DNA of 64,000 nucleotides from Szabonella alba (GTDB lineage Bacteria > Pseudomonadota > Alphaproteobacteria > Rhodobacterales > Rhodobacteraceae), in contig NZ_JAESVN010000002.1 in NCBI RefSeq assembly GCF_016765775.1, positions 62,001-126,000 of the forward strand. Reading direction: 5' to 3'. Numbering within the stretch: position 1 is the first letter of the stretch; the number at the start of each line of letters is the position of its first letter. The notes under the pieces were generated by a model. The model did not search any database. It saw only the letters and a program-made list of their open reading frames with translations, and was not told the DNA's origin. A program made the position numbers and the translations under genes. Shown here in pieces: positions 53,682-62,077 of this stretch.

Positions 53682-54758
53682 ATGATCCAGAATCCAAGAA
53701 TGGCCATGGCCATCGGGGACGGTGGCGGGATCGGGCCGGAACTTGCGGCCCGTGTTCTGGCAGATGAAACGGCCAATCCGGGCGACCTGATCGTCTTCGG
53801 GGATGCGCGCCTGCTGGAGCGCGGCGCGGCACAGGCAGGGCTGGACCTTTCGCTGCCCGTTCTGGGCCTTGACGCGCTGTCCGGCACGCTGCCTGACGGG
53901 TCTTTCCTTGTCGATCTGGCCAATGCCGATCCGGCGGAAATCGCGGTGGGGGAGGCCAGCCTTGCGGGCGGGCGCGGTGCGTTGCAGAATTTTGCGGCAG
54001 CACTGCTGACGGCCAAGGCCGGGCTGGCGGATGCGGTGTTCTTCACGCCTTTCAACAAATACGCGATGCGGCTGGCCCATCCGTCCTATGTGGATGAGAT
54101 CGGGTTCATCAAATCCACCATCAACTCCACCCGCTCAGGCCGCGAATTCAACGTGCTTGACGAGGTGTGGAACGCCCGCGTCACGTCCCATATCCCGTTG
54201 CGCGAAGTTGCCGATGCACTGAGCGTGGACCGCATTTTCGACAGTCTGAAACTCACCGTCGAGGTGATGGAGGGCGCAGGCTATACACGGCCCCGGATCG
54301 GGGTTGCGGCCCTGAATCCCCATGCCGGCGACGGGCGCAATTTCGGCACCGAGGATGATGACATCATCCATCCGGCAGTGCTGCGCGCGCAGGCCGAACA
54401 GTTCGCGGTCGAAGGGCCGATTCCGTCAGACACGGTGTTCGTGCGCGCGCTGAAAGGCGAGTACGACGCCGTCATGACCATGTATCATGATCAGGGCCAG
54501 ATCGCGATGAAACTGCTTGGCTTCGACCGGGGCGTGACCCTGATCGCGGGCTATGGCTTTCCCATCGTTACCCCGGCCCATGGCACCGCCTATGACATTG
54601 CGGGGCAGGGCAAGGCGGATACCGGCGCCACGTTCAACGCCGCAGCCCTTGGCCGGAAACTGGCCGCGATGGAACGTGCGCGCGGTGACCGGATCCGCAG
54701 CGCCGAGGGGCTGGCCGACCAGATCGGCGCCCTGCTGACGGCACCGCAAGCCGCCTGA
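53682..54758 (+). CDS. PdxA-like 4-phosphate/beta-decarboxylating dehydrogenase family protein
   Basis: The 358-residue protein is a PdxA homologue. Metal-binding His residues are kept in TSHIPLREV, LNPHAGDG and MYHDQGQ. The first motif is changed: GDGGGIGPE where PdxA has GDPxGIGPE. PdxA makes pyridoxal precursors, but the catabolic branch (PdxA2 of D-threonate/erythronate pathways, and dihydrodiol dehydrogenases such as TphB) oxidises and decarboxylates other hydroxy acids. The locus with TRAP, GntR and enolase-superfamily genes supports a catabolic role. No DUF1537-type kinase is nearby. The ribosome site is AGGGGGGAC. Confidence 0.8.
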   Translation: MIQNPRMAMAIGDGGGIGPELAARVLADETANPGDLIVFGDARLLERGAAQAGLDLSLPVLGLDALSGTLPDGSFLVDLANADPAEIAVGEASLAGGRGALQNFAAALLTAKAGLADAVFFTPFNKYAMRLAHPSYVDEIGFIKSTINSTRSGREFNVLDEVWNARVTSHIPLREVADALSVDRIFDSLKLTVEVMEGAGYTRPRIGVAALNPHAGDGRNFGTEDDDIIHPAVLRAQAEQFAVEGPIPSDTVFVRALKGEYDAVMTMYHDQGQIAMKLLGFDRGVTLIAGYGFPIVTPAHGTAYDIAGQGKADTGATFNAAALGRKLAAMERARGDRIRSAEGLADQIGALLTAPQAA

Positions 54759-54864
54759 GCGCGGCCTGACCGCAACCCCGGGGGGAGGAACGGCCCGGGG
54801 GGCGGTAAACGGAACCGACATCAAGCGGCAGGACGCATGCCGCACATTCACGGGAGGAATGAAC

Positions 54865-55845
54865 ATGCAGATCAGACACGCGATTTTCGGGCTTGCCTCG
54901 CTGGCCATCGGGGCCGGGGCAGCGCAGGCGGAACAGGAAATCATCTTCGGGATCAGCGCGGCCACGGGTTCGACGCAGCAGCAGACGGCTGCGGAATTTG
55001 CCCGGATCATGCATGAAAAGCTGCCGGGCAAGGTCAATGTGAAGGTCTTCGACAATTCGCAGCTCGGCAAGGATGAGGACATGCTGCAGAAGGTCCGGCT
55101 GGGCACGATGCATATCACCCTGCCCTCCTCGACCATGCCCGAGATCGCGGCCGAATACGCCATCTTCGATCTGCCCTTCATGGTTGCAGATCGCGCGCAT
55201 CTGGGCCGGATCGACGAGACGCTGTTCAAGGACGTTCTGGTGCCCAAGGCCGAGGAAAAGGGCTATATCCCGCTTGCGGTCTGGGAAAACGGGTTCCGCC
55301 ACATCACCAACAATGCCCGCCCGATCAATACCCCTGCCGATCTGAACGGGTTGAAGATCCGCACACCGAATTCATCCTGGCGCGTGGCGATGTTCCGTGA
55401 ATACGGATCGAACCCCACGCCCATGGGCTTCTCGGAACTCTTCGTCGCGCTGCAGACCGGCGTTGTGGACGGGCAGGAAAACCCGCTCAGCAATATCGCA
55501 GGCGGCAAGCTGAACGAGGTGCAGAAATACCTCTCGATGACCAATCACGTCTATACCCCGGCCTTCCCGACCATGGGCAAGGCGGTGTTTGAACGTCTGG
55601 ACCCCGAAATTCAGCAGGCCCTGCGCGAGGCCGCGCAAGAGGCCGCCCTCTGGGCCCGCGACCGCGGCGAACAGGATGACATCGAGCTGCGCGACAGTCT
55701 TGTGGCCGGCGGGATGGAAATGAATGTCGCCGACCGCGCCGCTTTCGTCGAAGCCTCGAAGCCGCTTTACGAGAAATTCGCCTCCGAGGTCGAAAATGGC
55801 CAGGAGATGATCGACCAGGTCCTGTCGCTGGCCGAAGGCTCGTAA
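54865..55845 (+). CDS. TRAP transporter substrate-binding protein (DctP family)
   Basis: The 326-residue periplasmic protein has a Sec signal ending near AAQA (residue 21). The mature part has the DctP pattern: EFARIMHEKLPGKVNVKVFDNSQLG, then GLKIRTPNSSWRVAMFREYG with the Arg that binds the ligand carboxylate, and LFVALQTGVVDGQENPLSN. It captures an organic acid. The ATG at 54865 suits GGGAGGA six bases upstream; the ATG at 54859 overlaps it. A hairpin separates it from the membrane subunit genes. Confidence 0.93.
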   Translation: MQIRHAIFGLASLAIGAGAAQAEQEIIFGISAATGSTQQQTAAEFARIMHEKLPGKVNVKVFDNSQLGKDEDMLQKVRLGTMHITLPSSTMPEIAAEYAIFDLPFMVADRAHLGRIDETLFKDVLVPKAEEKGYIPLAVWENGFRHITNNARPINTPADLNGLKIRTPNSSWRVAMFREYGSNPTPMGFSELFVALQTGVVDGQENPLSNIAGGKLNEVQKYLSMTNHVYTPAFPTMGKAVFERLDPEIQQALREAAQEAALWARDRGEQDDIELRDSLVAGGMEMNVADRAAFVEASKPLYEKFASEVENGQEMIDQVLSLAEGS

Positions 55846-55851
55846 CGGACT

Positions 55852-55887
55852 GGGCCGGACCTGCCAGGGCGCGGGTCCGGCCCTTTC
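55852..55887 (+). terminator. Intercistronic hairpin after the TRAP binding-protein gene
   Basis: Ten-bp perfect arms (GGGCCGGACC at 55852-55861, GGTCCGGCCC at 55874-55883) with a 12-base loop are followed by TTTCC. It starts 6 bases after the stop codon and would let the binding protein be made in excess over the membrane subunits. Confidence 0.6.
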
Positions 55888-55923
55888 CATCCTGCATTAG
55901 TCAAATTCTGGGGGGAGGCGCGG

Positions 55924-56484
55924 ATGCTTGCGCTGCTCACGAAAGGGCTGGACATCGCGCTCCAGATCCTGACCGTCACGCTGATCGTGGCGCTGGCCTG
56001 TGTGGTCGTGGCGGGGGTGACCTTCCGCTATTCGGGCAATTCGCTGATCTGGTATGATGAACTGGCCTCGGTCATGCTGGCCTGGATCACCTTTTCCGGG
56101 GCGGCGCTGGCCTCGTTGCGCAATTCGCATCTGGGGTTCAGCGGTCTGCTTTACGGCCTGCCACTGAAAGGGCGGCTGGTCCTGTTCGGGCTGGTCGAGA
56201 CCATTACGGTGGTCGTCTTCGGCATCATCGCATGGTCGGGCTGGGCAATCCTTGATTTCCTTGCGGGCGATGTGATGACCACGCTGCGCTTCGTTCCCAA
56301 GGCTTTCGTGCACGGCATTCTGCCGGTCAGCGCCGCGATCATCGTGATCGGCCGTTTTCTGACCTTCCCCGACCGTCTGGCCGAAATCCGCGACGGCAAG
56401 GACCCCGAAGCGCGCGAGATCGAACATGAGATCGCCAAGGCCGAGGCGGAACTGGCGCAACTCAACGCGGAGGGCCGGAAATGA
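55924..56484 (+). CDS. TRAP transporter small membrane subunit (DctQ family)
   Basis: This 186-residue protein has four membrane helices (about residues 15-35, 45-65, 90-112, 130-150). The motif WYDELASVMLAWITFSGAALA in the second helix is characteristic of DctQ. The charged C-terminal tail (EHEIAKAEAELAQLNAEGRK) may form a short coiled coil. It partners the DctM subunit, whose start overlaps its stop by ATGA. The ribosome site is GGGGGGAGG. Confidence 0.92.
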   Translation: MLALLTKGLDIALQILTVTLIVALACVVVAGVTFRYSGNSLIWYDELASVMLAWITFSGAALASLRNSHLGFSGLLYGLPLKGRLVLFGLVETITVVVFGIIAWSGWAILDFLAGDVMTTLRFVPKAFVHGILPVSAAIIVIGRFLTFPDRLAEIRDGKDPEAREIEHEIAKAEAELAQLNAEGRK

Positions 56485-57767
56485 TCGAGGCACTTATCCT
56501 TCTGTCGATGTTCCTCATGATCGCCATCGGCGTTCCCATCGGAATTTCCATCTTGGGCGCGGCGCTGATCGGCTGCTGGATCCTGAATGGCGAACTCGGC
56601 TTTCTCAATGCCTCGCTTTCGATCTTCGCGGGGGCGACCTCCTTTCCGCTGATCTCGATCCCGCTGTTTGTTCTGGCCGGGGCGCTGATGAACACCGGCG
56701 GCATCTCGACACGGCTGATTTCCTTCGTTTCGGCGCTGATCGGTTTCGTGCGCGGCGGCCTTGCCATGGTCAATGTCGGCGTCTCGCTGTTCTTTGCCGA
56801 AATCTCGGGCTCGGCGGTGGCGGATGTGGCGGCAACCGGTTCCGTCCTGATCCCCGCGATGAAGAAGAAGGGCTACAAGCCGCGTTTCGCGGCGGCACTG
56901 ACCTCCTCCTCGGCGTCGCTCGCGATCATCATCCCGCCCTCGATCCCGATGATCCTGTATGGCGCGCTGTCGGACACCTCAATCGTGCAGCTTTTCGTGG
57001 CGGGCATCGTGCCGGGCCTTCTGGGCGCAAGCCTTATGATGGCGTTCTGCTACTATTACGCCGTCCGCTATAACCTGCCCCGCGAAGAGGCGTTCAGCCT
57101 GCGCTATCTCTGGGCCAAGGGGCGTGAGGCCGTCTGGGCGCTGATCCTGCCGGTCATCATTCTGGGCGGCATCTTCGGCGGTTTCGTCACCGCGACCGAG
57201 GGCGCGGGACTGGCCGTGGTGGCGGCACTGTTCATCGGGGTTTTTGTCTATCGCGAGATTACGCCGTCCCGGCTGTATCATGCGCTGGTGGACGGGGTGA
57301 ACCAGACCGCCGTCGTCATGCTGCTGGTCGCAAGTTCGGCCGTGCTGGGGCTGTATCTGACCGAAACCCAGATGCCGCAGCGCCTGGCGGCGGGCATCAC
57401 CGACCTCACGACCGACAAGATCATGGTGCTGATCATCATCAACATCTTCCTGTTCTTTGTCGGCATGGTGCTGCACGGGGCGGCGGCGATCATCCTGACG
57501 GTGCCGATCTTCATGCCGCTGGTGCATCAGATGGGCATTGATCCGGTGCATTTCGGCATCATCCTGACGCTGAACATTGCGCTTGGGCAGCAGACGCCAC
57601 CCGTGGCCAGTGTGCTGATCACTGCCTGCTCGATTGCCAAAACCGATGTCTGGGGCACGACCAAGACCAACCTGCCCTTCATCGGCATCCTTGTCGGTGT
57701 GCTCTTGATGGTGACTTATATTCCGGCGATTCCGCTTTGGCTTGTGGGGGTGTTCTATGGACCGTGA
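56481..57767 (+). CDS. TRAP transporter large membrane subunit (DctM family)
   Basis: The 428-residue protein is the ion-coupled channel of the TRAP transporter, with about twelve helices. Family markers include FFAEISGSAVADVAATGSV near residue 105 and IIIPPSIPMILYGALS near 152, and NIALGQQTPPVASVLI late in the chain. It overlaps DctQ by ATGA. Its last 11 bases overlap the dehydrogenase gene downstream, indicating one operon. Confidence 0.95.
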   Translation: MIEALILLSMFLMIAIGVPIGISILGAALIGCWILNGELGFLNASLSIFAGATSFPLISIPLFVLAGALMNTGGISTRLISFVSALIGFVRGGLAMVNVGVSLFFAEISGSAVADVAATGSVLIPAMKKKGYKPRFAAALTSSSASLAIIIPPSIPMILYGALSDTSIVQLFVAGIVPGLLGASLMMAFCYYYAVRYNLPREEAFSLRYLWAKGREAVWALILPVIILGGIFGGFVTATEGAGLAVVAALFIGVFVYREITPSRLYHALVDGVNQTAVVMLLVASSAVLGLYLTETQMPQRLAAGITDLTTDKIMVLIIINIFLFFVGMVLHGAAAIILTVPIFMPLVHQMGIDPVHFGIILTLNIALGQQTPPVASVLITACSIAKTDVWGTTKTNLPFIGILVGVLLMVTYIPAIPLWLVGVFYGP

Positions 57768-58635
57768 TATCGTCGGTTTCTACGGCGCGGGGATGATGGG
57801 CGGCGGCATGGTGCGCTGCCTGCTCAAGGCGGGGCATCCGGTGCGGGTCACGCCCAACCGGTCCGCCGCAGCGCTTGCGCCCTTGGTCGAGGCCGGGGCG
57901 GAACAGGTGGGCAGCGTGGAAGCGGTCGCGCAAGGGGCGGCGGTTATCGTCACCTGCCTGCCCGATGCCGATGCAATGCGCGCCCTTGCTGACCGCATCG
58001 CGCCCCTGCTGGGACAGGGCACGCTGTGGATCGACACCACGACCTCGGACCCCGAGGTTACGAAGGATCTGGCCCAACGGCTGGCCGCCCAAGGCGTCAC
58101 CCTTGCCGATGCGCCCGTGACCGGCAGCCCGGCACAGGCCGATGCCGGGGGGCTTGCCTCGCTTGTCGGCTGCGCCGAGGCGGATTTCGCGCGGATCGAG
58201 GCCGTGGTGTCGCGCTGGTCGGTTTCGGTGCGGCGTTTTGGCGATGTGGGCGCGGGCCATTCGGCAAAGCTGCTCAACAACGCCGTGACGCAAGGCACGA
58301 TGGTACTGCTGGCGGCGTCCTACGGGCTGGCGCGCCGCGCCGGGGTGGACTGGCAGGCGCTTTACGACGTGATGCAGGTGGGTGCTGCCCGGTCCGGGAC
58401 GCTGGAAAAGGCGGTCGGCCCGGCCTTGCAGGGCAATTTCGACGGCTCCCGCTTCAGCATCGCCAATGCCGAAAAAGACCTGCGCTATGGCGTCACGATG
58501 ATGGAACGGCTGGGTGAGGATTGCACGATCCTGCGCGCCGCACAGGCGCAGCTTGCCGCGCTCAAGGCCGCAGGTCATGGCGATGCCTTTGTCAGCCGTC
58601 AGCTGGAATTGCCGATTTCCGCCAGCAAGATCTGA
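57757..58635 (+). CDS. 3-hydroxyisobutyrate/tartronate semialdehyde-type NAD(P) dehydrogenase (GarR-like)
   Basis: The 292-residue beta-hydroxyacid dehydrogenase has the cofactor motif FYGAGMMGGGM at residues 6-16, the substrate motif DAPVTGSPAQADAGG near 120-134 (usually DAPVSGG), and catalytic Lys in GHSAKLLNNAV near 172. It should interconvert a hydroxyacid and a semialdehyde. Its start overlaps the DctM stop by 11 bases. A terminator follows, so it ends the GntR-PdxA-TRAP operon. Exact substrate is not readable. Confidence 0.85.
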   Translation: MDRDIVGFYGAGMMGGGMVRCLLKAGHPVRVTPNRSAAALAPLVEAGAEQVGSVEAVAQGAAVIVTCLPDADAMRALADRIAPLLGQGTLWIDTTTSDPEVTKDLAQRLAAQGVTLADAPVTGSPAQADAGGLASLVGCAEADFARIEAVVSRWSVSVRRFGDVGAGHSAKLLNNAVTQGTMVLLAASYGLARRAGVDWQALYDVMQVGAARSGTLEKAVGPALQGNFDGSRFSIANAEKDLRYGVTMMERLGEDCTILRAAQAQLAALKAAGHGDAFVSRQLELPISASKI

Positions 58636-58666
58636 TCCCGGGACCTTCCGGACCTGCCCGAACCAC

Positions 58667-58700
58667 AGCCCCGCCCGCGCCCGCAGGCGGGGCTTGTTCT
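58667..58700 (+). terminator. Rho-independent terminator after the GarR-like gene
   Basis: Nine-bp perfect GC-rich arms (AGCCCCGCC at 58667-58675, GGCGGGGCT at 58686-58694) enclose a 10-base loop and are followed by TGTTCTT. It separates the first operon from the second GntR gene. Confidence 0.7.
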
Positions 58701-58703
58701 TAT

Positions 58704-58731
58704 CCTGATATCTGATACATCAGATATCAGG
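58704..58731. promoter_or_regulatory. Perfect 28-bp palindrome, candidate operator of the second GntR regulator
   Basis: Two perfect 13-bp arms (CCTGATATCTGAT and ATCAGATATCAGG) flank AC. It lies 15 bases before the GntR start codon and just after a terminator. The inner TGATACATCA fits the TG-AT-N2-AT-CA style of GntR sites. Its position over the likely transcription start suggests autorepression and control of the downstream enzyme gene. Confidence 0.75.
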
Positions 58732-58746
58732 AGACAAAGAGATCCC

Positions 58747-59394
58747 ATGTTTGAACGCCAATCGCTTGCCGAACAGGTCGAGGCCGAGTTGCGCCGCGAG
58801 ATCACCGAAGGCCGCCTGTCCCCCGGTGCACGTGTCAGCATCGCCGACTATCAGACTGCATGGAACATCAGTGCGACACCGTTCCGCGATGCGCTGCGCA
58901 GTCTGGAAACGCAGGGGCTGGTGACAATCGAGGCCCGGCGCGGCGTCTTTGTCGCCCCGATGAACCAGCAGACGCTGCGGGAAATCTTCGATCTGCGCAT
59001 CGCGCTGGAACCGATGGCCGTTGAACTGGCCACGCCGCGCATCCCGGCGCCGCTGCTTGCCGACCTTGTCGCGGGTTATGAGACGACAGCGGCGCGTCTG
59101 GCGCAGGGGCAGCCGGTCGATCTGCAAACGGACGATCAGGCGGTGCATGACCTTGCCCGCGAGTATTGCGGCAATGTCCGTCTGGGACGGCTGATCGCGG
59201 AACAGACCGGCCTGTTCATCTGGGCGCAGAACACCATCGTGTCGGAACTGCCGCGATCCCATGCGCTGGCGCTGCCCGAACATCTGGCAATCGCGCAGGC
59301 GATGGCCGCCCGCGATGCGGGCCGCGCAGCCGCGGCCATGCGCCGCCATCTGGAAAACACTAGGGACCGGATCATCGCGCTGCGCGCGGGGTGA
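58747..59394 (+). CDS. GntR family (FCD) transcriptional regulator
   Basis: The 215-residue regulator has an N-terminal winged helix (residues 5-70, with GARVSIADYQTAWNISATPFRDALRSLE) and a C-terminal FCD domain with VHDLAREYCGN and LALPEHLAIAQAMAARD carrying metal-site His/Asp. A 28-bp palindrome lies directly upstream. The enolase-superfamily gene follows after 22 bases, so regulator and enzyme are probably cotranscribed. It differs clearly from the other GntR protein at 52911. Confidence 0.9.
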   Translation: MFERQSLAEQVEAELRREITEGRLSPGARVSIADYQTAWNISATPFRDALRSLETQGLVTIEARRGVFVAPMNQQTLREIFDLRIALEPMAVELATPRIPAPLLADLVAGYETTAARLAQGQPVDLQTDDQAVHDLAREYCGNVRLGRLIAEQTGLFIWAQNTIVSELPRSHALALPEHLAIAQAMAARDAGRAAAAMRRHLENTRDRIIALRAG

Positions 59395-59416
59395 CCGGCA
59401 ATCGGGGAGGACCGGC

Positions 59417-60583
59417 ATGAAGATCAAATCCATCAAATCCTATCGCCTGCGCGCGCCATTGGGCGATCAGTTGTTCTATTCCTCACAGGCAATGTTCCCG
59501 GAACGGAACAGCTATCTGGTGCGGGTCGAGACCGACAGCGGTCTGGTCGGCTGGGGGGAGGGCGGGCAATGGGGACCGGCCGAACCCGTCGCCACCGTCA
59601 TGGATGCGGTGCTGGCCCCCCGTGTGATCGGCCGCGACCCGACCGAACCCGTGCGCATCTGGGAGGAGCTTTACGGCTATACTCGCGATTACGGCCAGAA
59701 AGGCACCTATGTCGAGGCCATCGCCGCGCTGGACATCGCCTGCTGGGATATTGCCGGGCAGGCCGCCGGAATGCCCGTGGGCAAATTGCTGGGCGGGCGG
59801 TTCCGCGACTCGGTCGCGGCTTATGCCACCGGATGCTATTACCCGCAGGATTACCACGACATGCCCGCCATGCTGCGCGCGCTTGAGGCGGAAACGACGG
59901 GCTACAAGGGCTCGGGCTTCGGCCTTCTGAAAATCAAGATCGGCCTTCTGACACTGGCGCAGGATATCGAACGCATCCGCGTGATCCGGGATGCCGTGGG
60001 GCCGGAGATCGGCCTGCTGGTCGATGCCAACCACGCCTATACCGCCGCCAGCGCCGTGCGCATGGGCCGGATGATGGAGCCTTTCGATATCCGGTTCTTC
60101 GAGGAACCCGTCCCGCCCGAGGATCGCGACGGCTATCGCAAGGTGCGGTCCGAAAACCCGATTGCCGTGGCGGGGGGAGAATGCGAATTCACCCGCTACG
60201 GGTTCCGCGACCTGATCGCGGGGGGGTGTGTCGATATCGTCCAGCCCGATCTGGCGGCCTGCGGCGGCTTCACCGCCTTCCGTGAAATTCTGACCTTGGC
60301 CAATTGTCACAATATCGGAACCGTGCCGCATGTCTGGGGCTCGGGCATCGCGGTGGCGGCAGCGCTTCAGGCCATCGCGACGATCCCGGCCTTTCCCTTT
60401 ACCGCGCAGGCGATCCCGCTGCTGAACGAACCGGTGGTTGAATTTGACCGCAAGCATAATCCGCTGCGCGACGAACTGCTGAATGAACGGTTTGAACTGG
60501 TGGACGGCCGGCTTGCCGTGCCGCAGGGCCCGGGTCTGGGCGTCACGGTGAATGAAGAGGTGCTGGCCCGCTACGCGGTCTGA
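59417..60583 (+). CDS. Enolase-superfamily protein (mandelate racemase/muconate lactonizing type), likely sugar-acid dehydratase or racemase
   Basis: The 388-residue enzyme has the capping domain plus barrel layout. The KxK base motif is LLKIKIG (Lys172, Lys174); metal ligands are Asp203 in LVDANHAY, Glu near 229 in FFEEPVPPED and Glu near 254 in AGGECEF; a His in VPHVWGSG near 305 is the second acid/base candidate. This matches the mandelate racemase subgroup, which includes many sugar-acid dehydratases. The ATG follows GGGGAGGACC; a frame extending into the GntR gene (59261) was rejected. It probably performs the first step on the acid imported by the TRAP system. Confidence 0.85.
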   Translation: MKIKSIKSYRLRAPLGDQLFYSSQAMFPERNSYLVRVETDSGLVGWGEGGQWGPAEPVATVMDAVLAPRVIGRDPTEPVRIWEELYGYTRDYGQKGTYVEAIAALDIACWDIAGQAAGMPVGKLLGGRFRDSVAAYATGCYYPQDYHDMPAMLRALEAETTGYKGSGFGLLKIKIGLLTLAQDIERIRVIRDAVGPEIGLLVDANHAYTAASAVRMGRMMEPFDIRFFEEPVPPEDRDGYRKVRSENPIAVAGGECEFTRYGFRDLIAGGCVDIVQPDLAACGGFTAFREILTLANCHNIGTVPHVWGSGIAVAAALQAIATIPAFPFTAQAIPLLNEPVVEFDRKHNPLRDELLNERFELVDGRLAVPQGPGLGVTVNEEVLARYAV

Positions 60584-60591
60584 CCGGATGG

Positions 60592-60615
60592 GGCCCCTGC
60601 CTTTGCGCAGGGGCC
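60592..60615 (+). terminator. Terminator-like hairpin after the enolase-superfamily gene
   Basis: Nine-bp perfect arms (GGCCCCTGC at 60592-60600, GCAGGGGCC at 60607-60615) with a 6-base loop start 8 bases after the stop codon. No T-run follows. Confidence 0.5.
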
Positions 60616-60703
60616 GGACTGCCGCCGCCCAGCCACCTGCGCCGCAGTGCGGCAAGAATCTGCCTATACCCGGAAATCCGCAATCGGATCATGCGCTTTG
60701 ACA

Positions 60704-60731
60704 TTGCCATGTCGCAGCGCCGACTTATTCT
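60704..60731 (+). promoter_or_regulatory. Possible promoter of the T6SS effector module
   Basis: TTGCCA at 60704 and TATTCT at 60726, 16 bases apart, lie 32 bases before the PAAR start codon in an AT-richer stretch. Both hexamers deviate from consensus, so this is tentative. Confidence 0.3.
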
Positions 60732-60763
60732 GCTCATCCAAGGGTTGAATAACGAGTATTCCG

Positions 60764-61126
60764 ATGCCGCCTGCCAGCCGATTGACCGACCTTCACGCCT
60801 GCCCCCTTATCCCGGCCGGTCCTGTCACGGGCCCCTGTGTGCCGACTGTGCTGACCGGCAAGCTGCCGCAGGCGGTTCTGGGTGATCTTTGCATCTGCAT
60901 CGGCCCGCCCGATGCGATTGTCCGGGGCTCGCGCAATGTCTTTATCGGCAAGCGACTGGCCGCGCGGATGGGCGACAACACCGCCAAGGGCGGGGCCATG
61001 GTCACCGGATTTCCGACCGTGCTGATTGGGGAAAGAACCCCGATCGTCGCGCTGGACTGGTCCGGCGCGGGCGCGCCCTGCCTGAAGGCGGCGGCGGCGG
61101 CCGGATCACCCTTCGTGCGGGCCTGA
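60764..61126 (+). CDS. PAAR domain-containing protein (T6SS spike tip)
   Basis: The 120-residue protein is a stand-alone PAAR protein: MPPASRLTDLHACP at the start, CICIGPPDAIVRGSRNVFIG in the middle and AARMGDNTAKGG followed by GFPTVLIGE, the repeated PAAR pattern with His/Cys residues for a structural zinc. PAAR proteins cap the VgrG spike of type VI secretion systems and carry effectors. The ribosome site is weak. It opens a four- or five-gene effector module; no VgrG, Hcp or Tss gene lies in the window, so the apparatus must be elsewhere. Confidence 0.88.
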   Translation: MPPASRLTDLHACPLIPAGPVTGPCVPTVLTGKLPQAVLGDLCICIGPPDAIVRGSRNVFIGKRLAARMGDNTAKGGAMVTGFPTVLIGERTPIVALDWSGAGAPCLKAAAAAGSPFVRA

Positions 61127-61132
61127 CGCCGG

Positions 61133-62077
61133 ATGGAGGGCCCCGGCGATCCCATCCTGCCCTTGCTGGACACAGACGGCGCGCATGTCTTTGCGGTGAT
61201 CGACGGCGCGAAGCTCGACAACCTGCAGCTTCTGCTGCACCGGCTGCAGCTTGACCCAAAGCCGCTTTACTTCAACCACAAGAACGGCACAGGCCATGCC
61301 GCAGGCCCGCATCTGGTGGCCTGCCCGGACGCAGCGGCGGTCCTTGATCTGCGCGGCGCGGTTCCGGCCGATGCGGTTGTCTGGTGGCTCTGGCCCGGAT
61401 CGGACCGGACGGATGCGCTGGCGCGGATCTTCCGTCATCTGCGCGGCCTGGGCAAGGTCGAGATCCCCGCCGGATATCCCGACCATGCCGGACGGACAGG
61501 GCCAGAGCACTCAAGGCCGGACCGGTATGAACAGGTCCTGTTCCGCCATGCCGATCCGCATGTGCTGGCGCAGGTTCTGCCGGTGCTGACCCCCGTGCAG
61601 CGGTCACGGCTTTATGGCAAGGCGTGCGCCATCGTCATTGATGACCCGAAAGGCGCGGGCCTGCGCATCGCCCGCATACCCGGTGATCTGCCGGCCCCGC
61701 AGGCCGGGTTCCTGCGGCTCACAGCGGATCAGATGGATGCCATCACGGACCGGCGCCTGATCGAAAGCCATCAGCGTATCGCCGATTACCTGCGCCGCAC
61801 GATGCCTGCGGAATACCGCGCCGCATCGGATGACCAGCTTGCTGAACTGGTGCAGATTTCCGACAGCACGGGCCGCGAACTGGGCCTGCGCAGCGAACAG
61901 GCGCAATGCCGCTGGGCCTATCTGATGATGCTGTCGCGTGGCGCGGCGGCAGACCTGCCGGAAGTGCGCGAAACGCTTCTGTCCGCACCCGACCCCGATG
62001 CCCGGGTCAAGGAATTGATGACCGAGGCGGCCGAGGCGCTTCGCAGCGAAGCAGGCGGCGGGGCGGGCAGCACATGA
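61133..62077 (+). CDS. DUF4123 domain-containing T6SS effector adaptor (Tap/TEC type)
   Basis: The 314-residue protein has a DUF4123 domain over about residues 15-140 (VFAVIDGAKLDNLQ, then VVWWLWPG and LARIFRHLRGLGKVEI), and a C-terminal helical region from about 200 (RIADYLRRTMPAEY). DUF4123 proteins are chaperones that load a cognate effector onto the VgrG or PAAR spike. The gene lies 6 bases after PAAR, and its stop overlaps the effector start by ATGA, the same order as tap-tde-tdi in Agrobacterium. Confidence 0.85.
   Translation: MEGPGDPILPLLDTDGAHVFAVIDGAKLDNLQLLLHRLQLDPKPLYFNHKNGTGHAAGPHLVACPDAAAVLDLRGAVPADAVVWWLWPGSDRTDALARIFRHLRGLGKVEIPAGYPDHAGRTGPEHSRPDRYEQVLFRHADPHVLAQVLPVLTPVQRSRLYGKACAIVIDDPKGAGLRIARIPGDLPAPQAGFLRLTADQMDAITDRRLIESHQRIADYLRRTMPAEYRAASDDQLAELVQISDSTGRELGLRSEQAQCRWAYLMMLSRGAAADLPEVRETLLSAPDPDARVKELMTEAAEALRSEAGGGAGST

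Noticed and set aside
53682-54758. pdxA of vitamin B6 synthesis
   Set aside because: The altered first motif, GntR control and the TRAP/enolase-superfamily neighbours favour a catabolic paralogue; a biosynthetic role is not excluded but is less likely.
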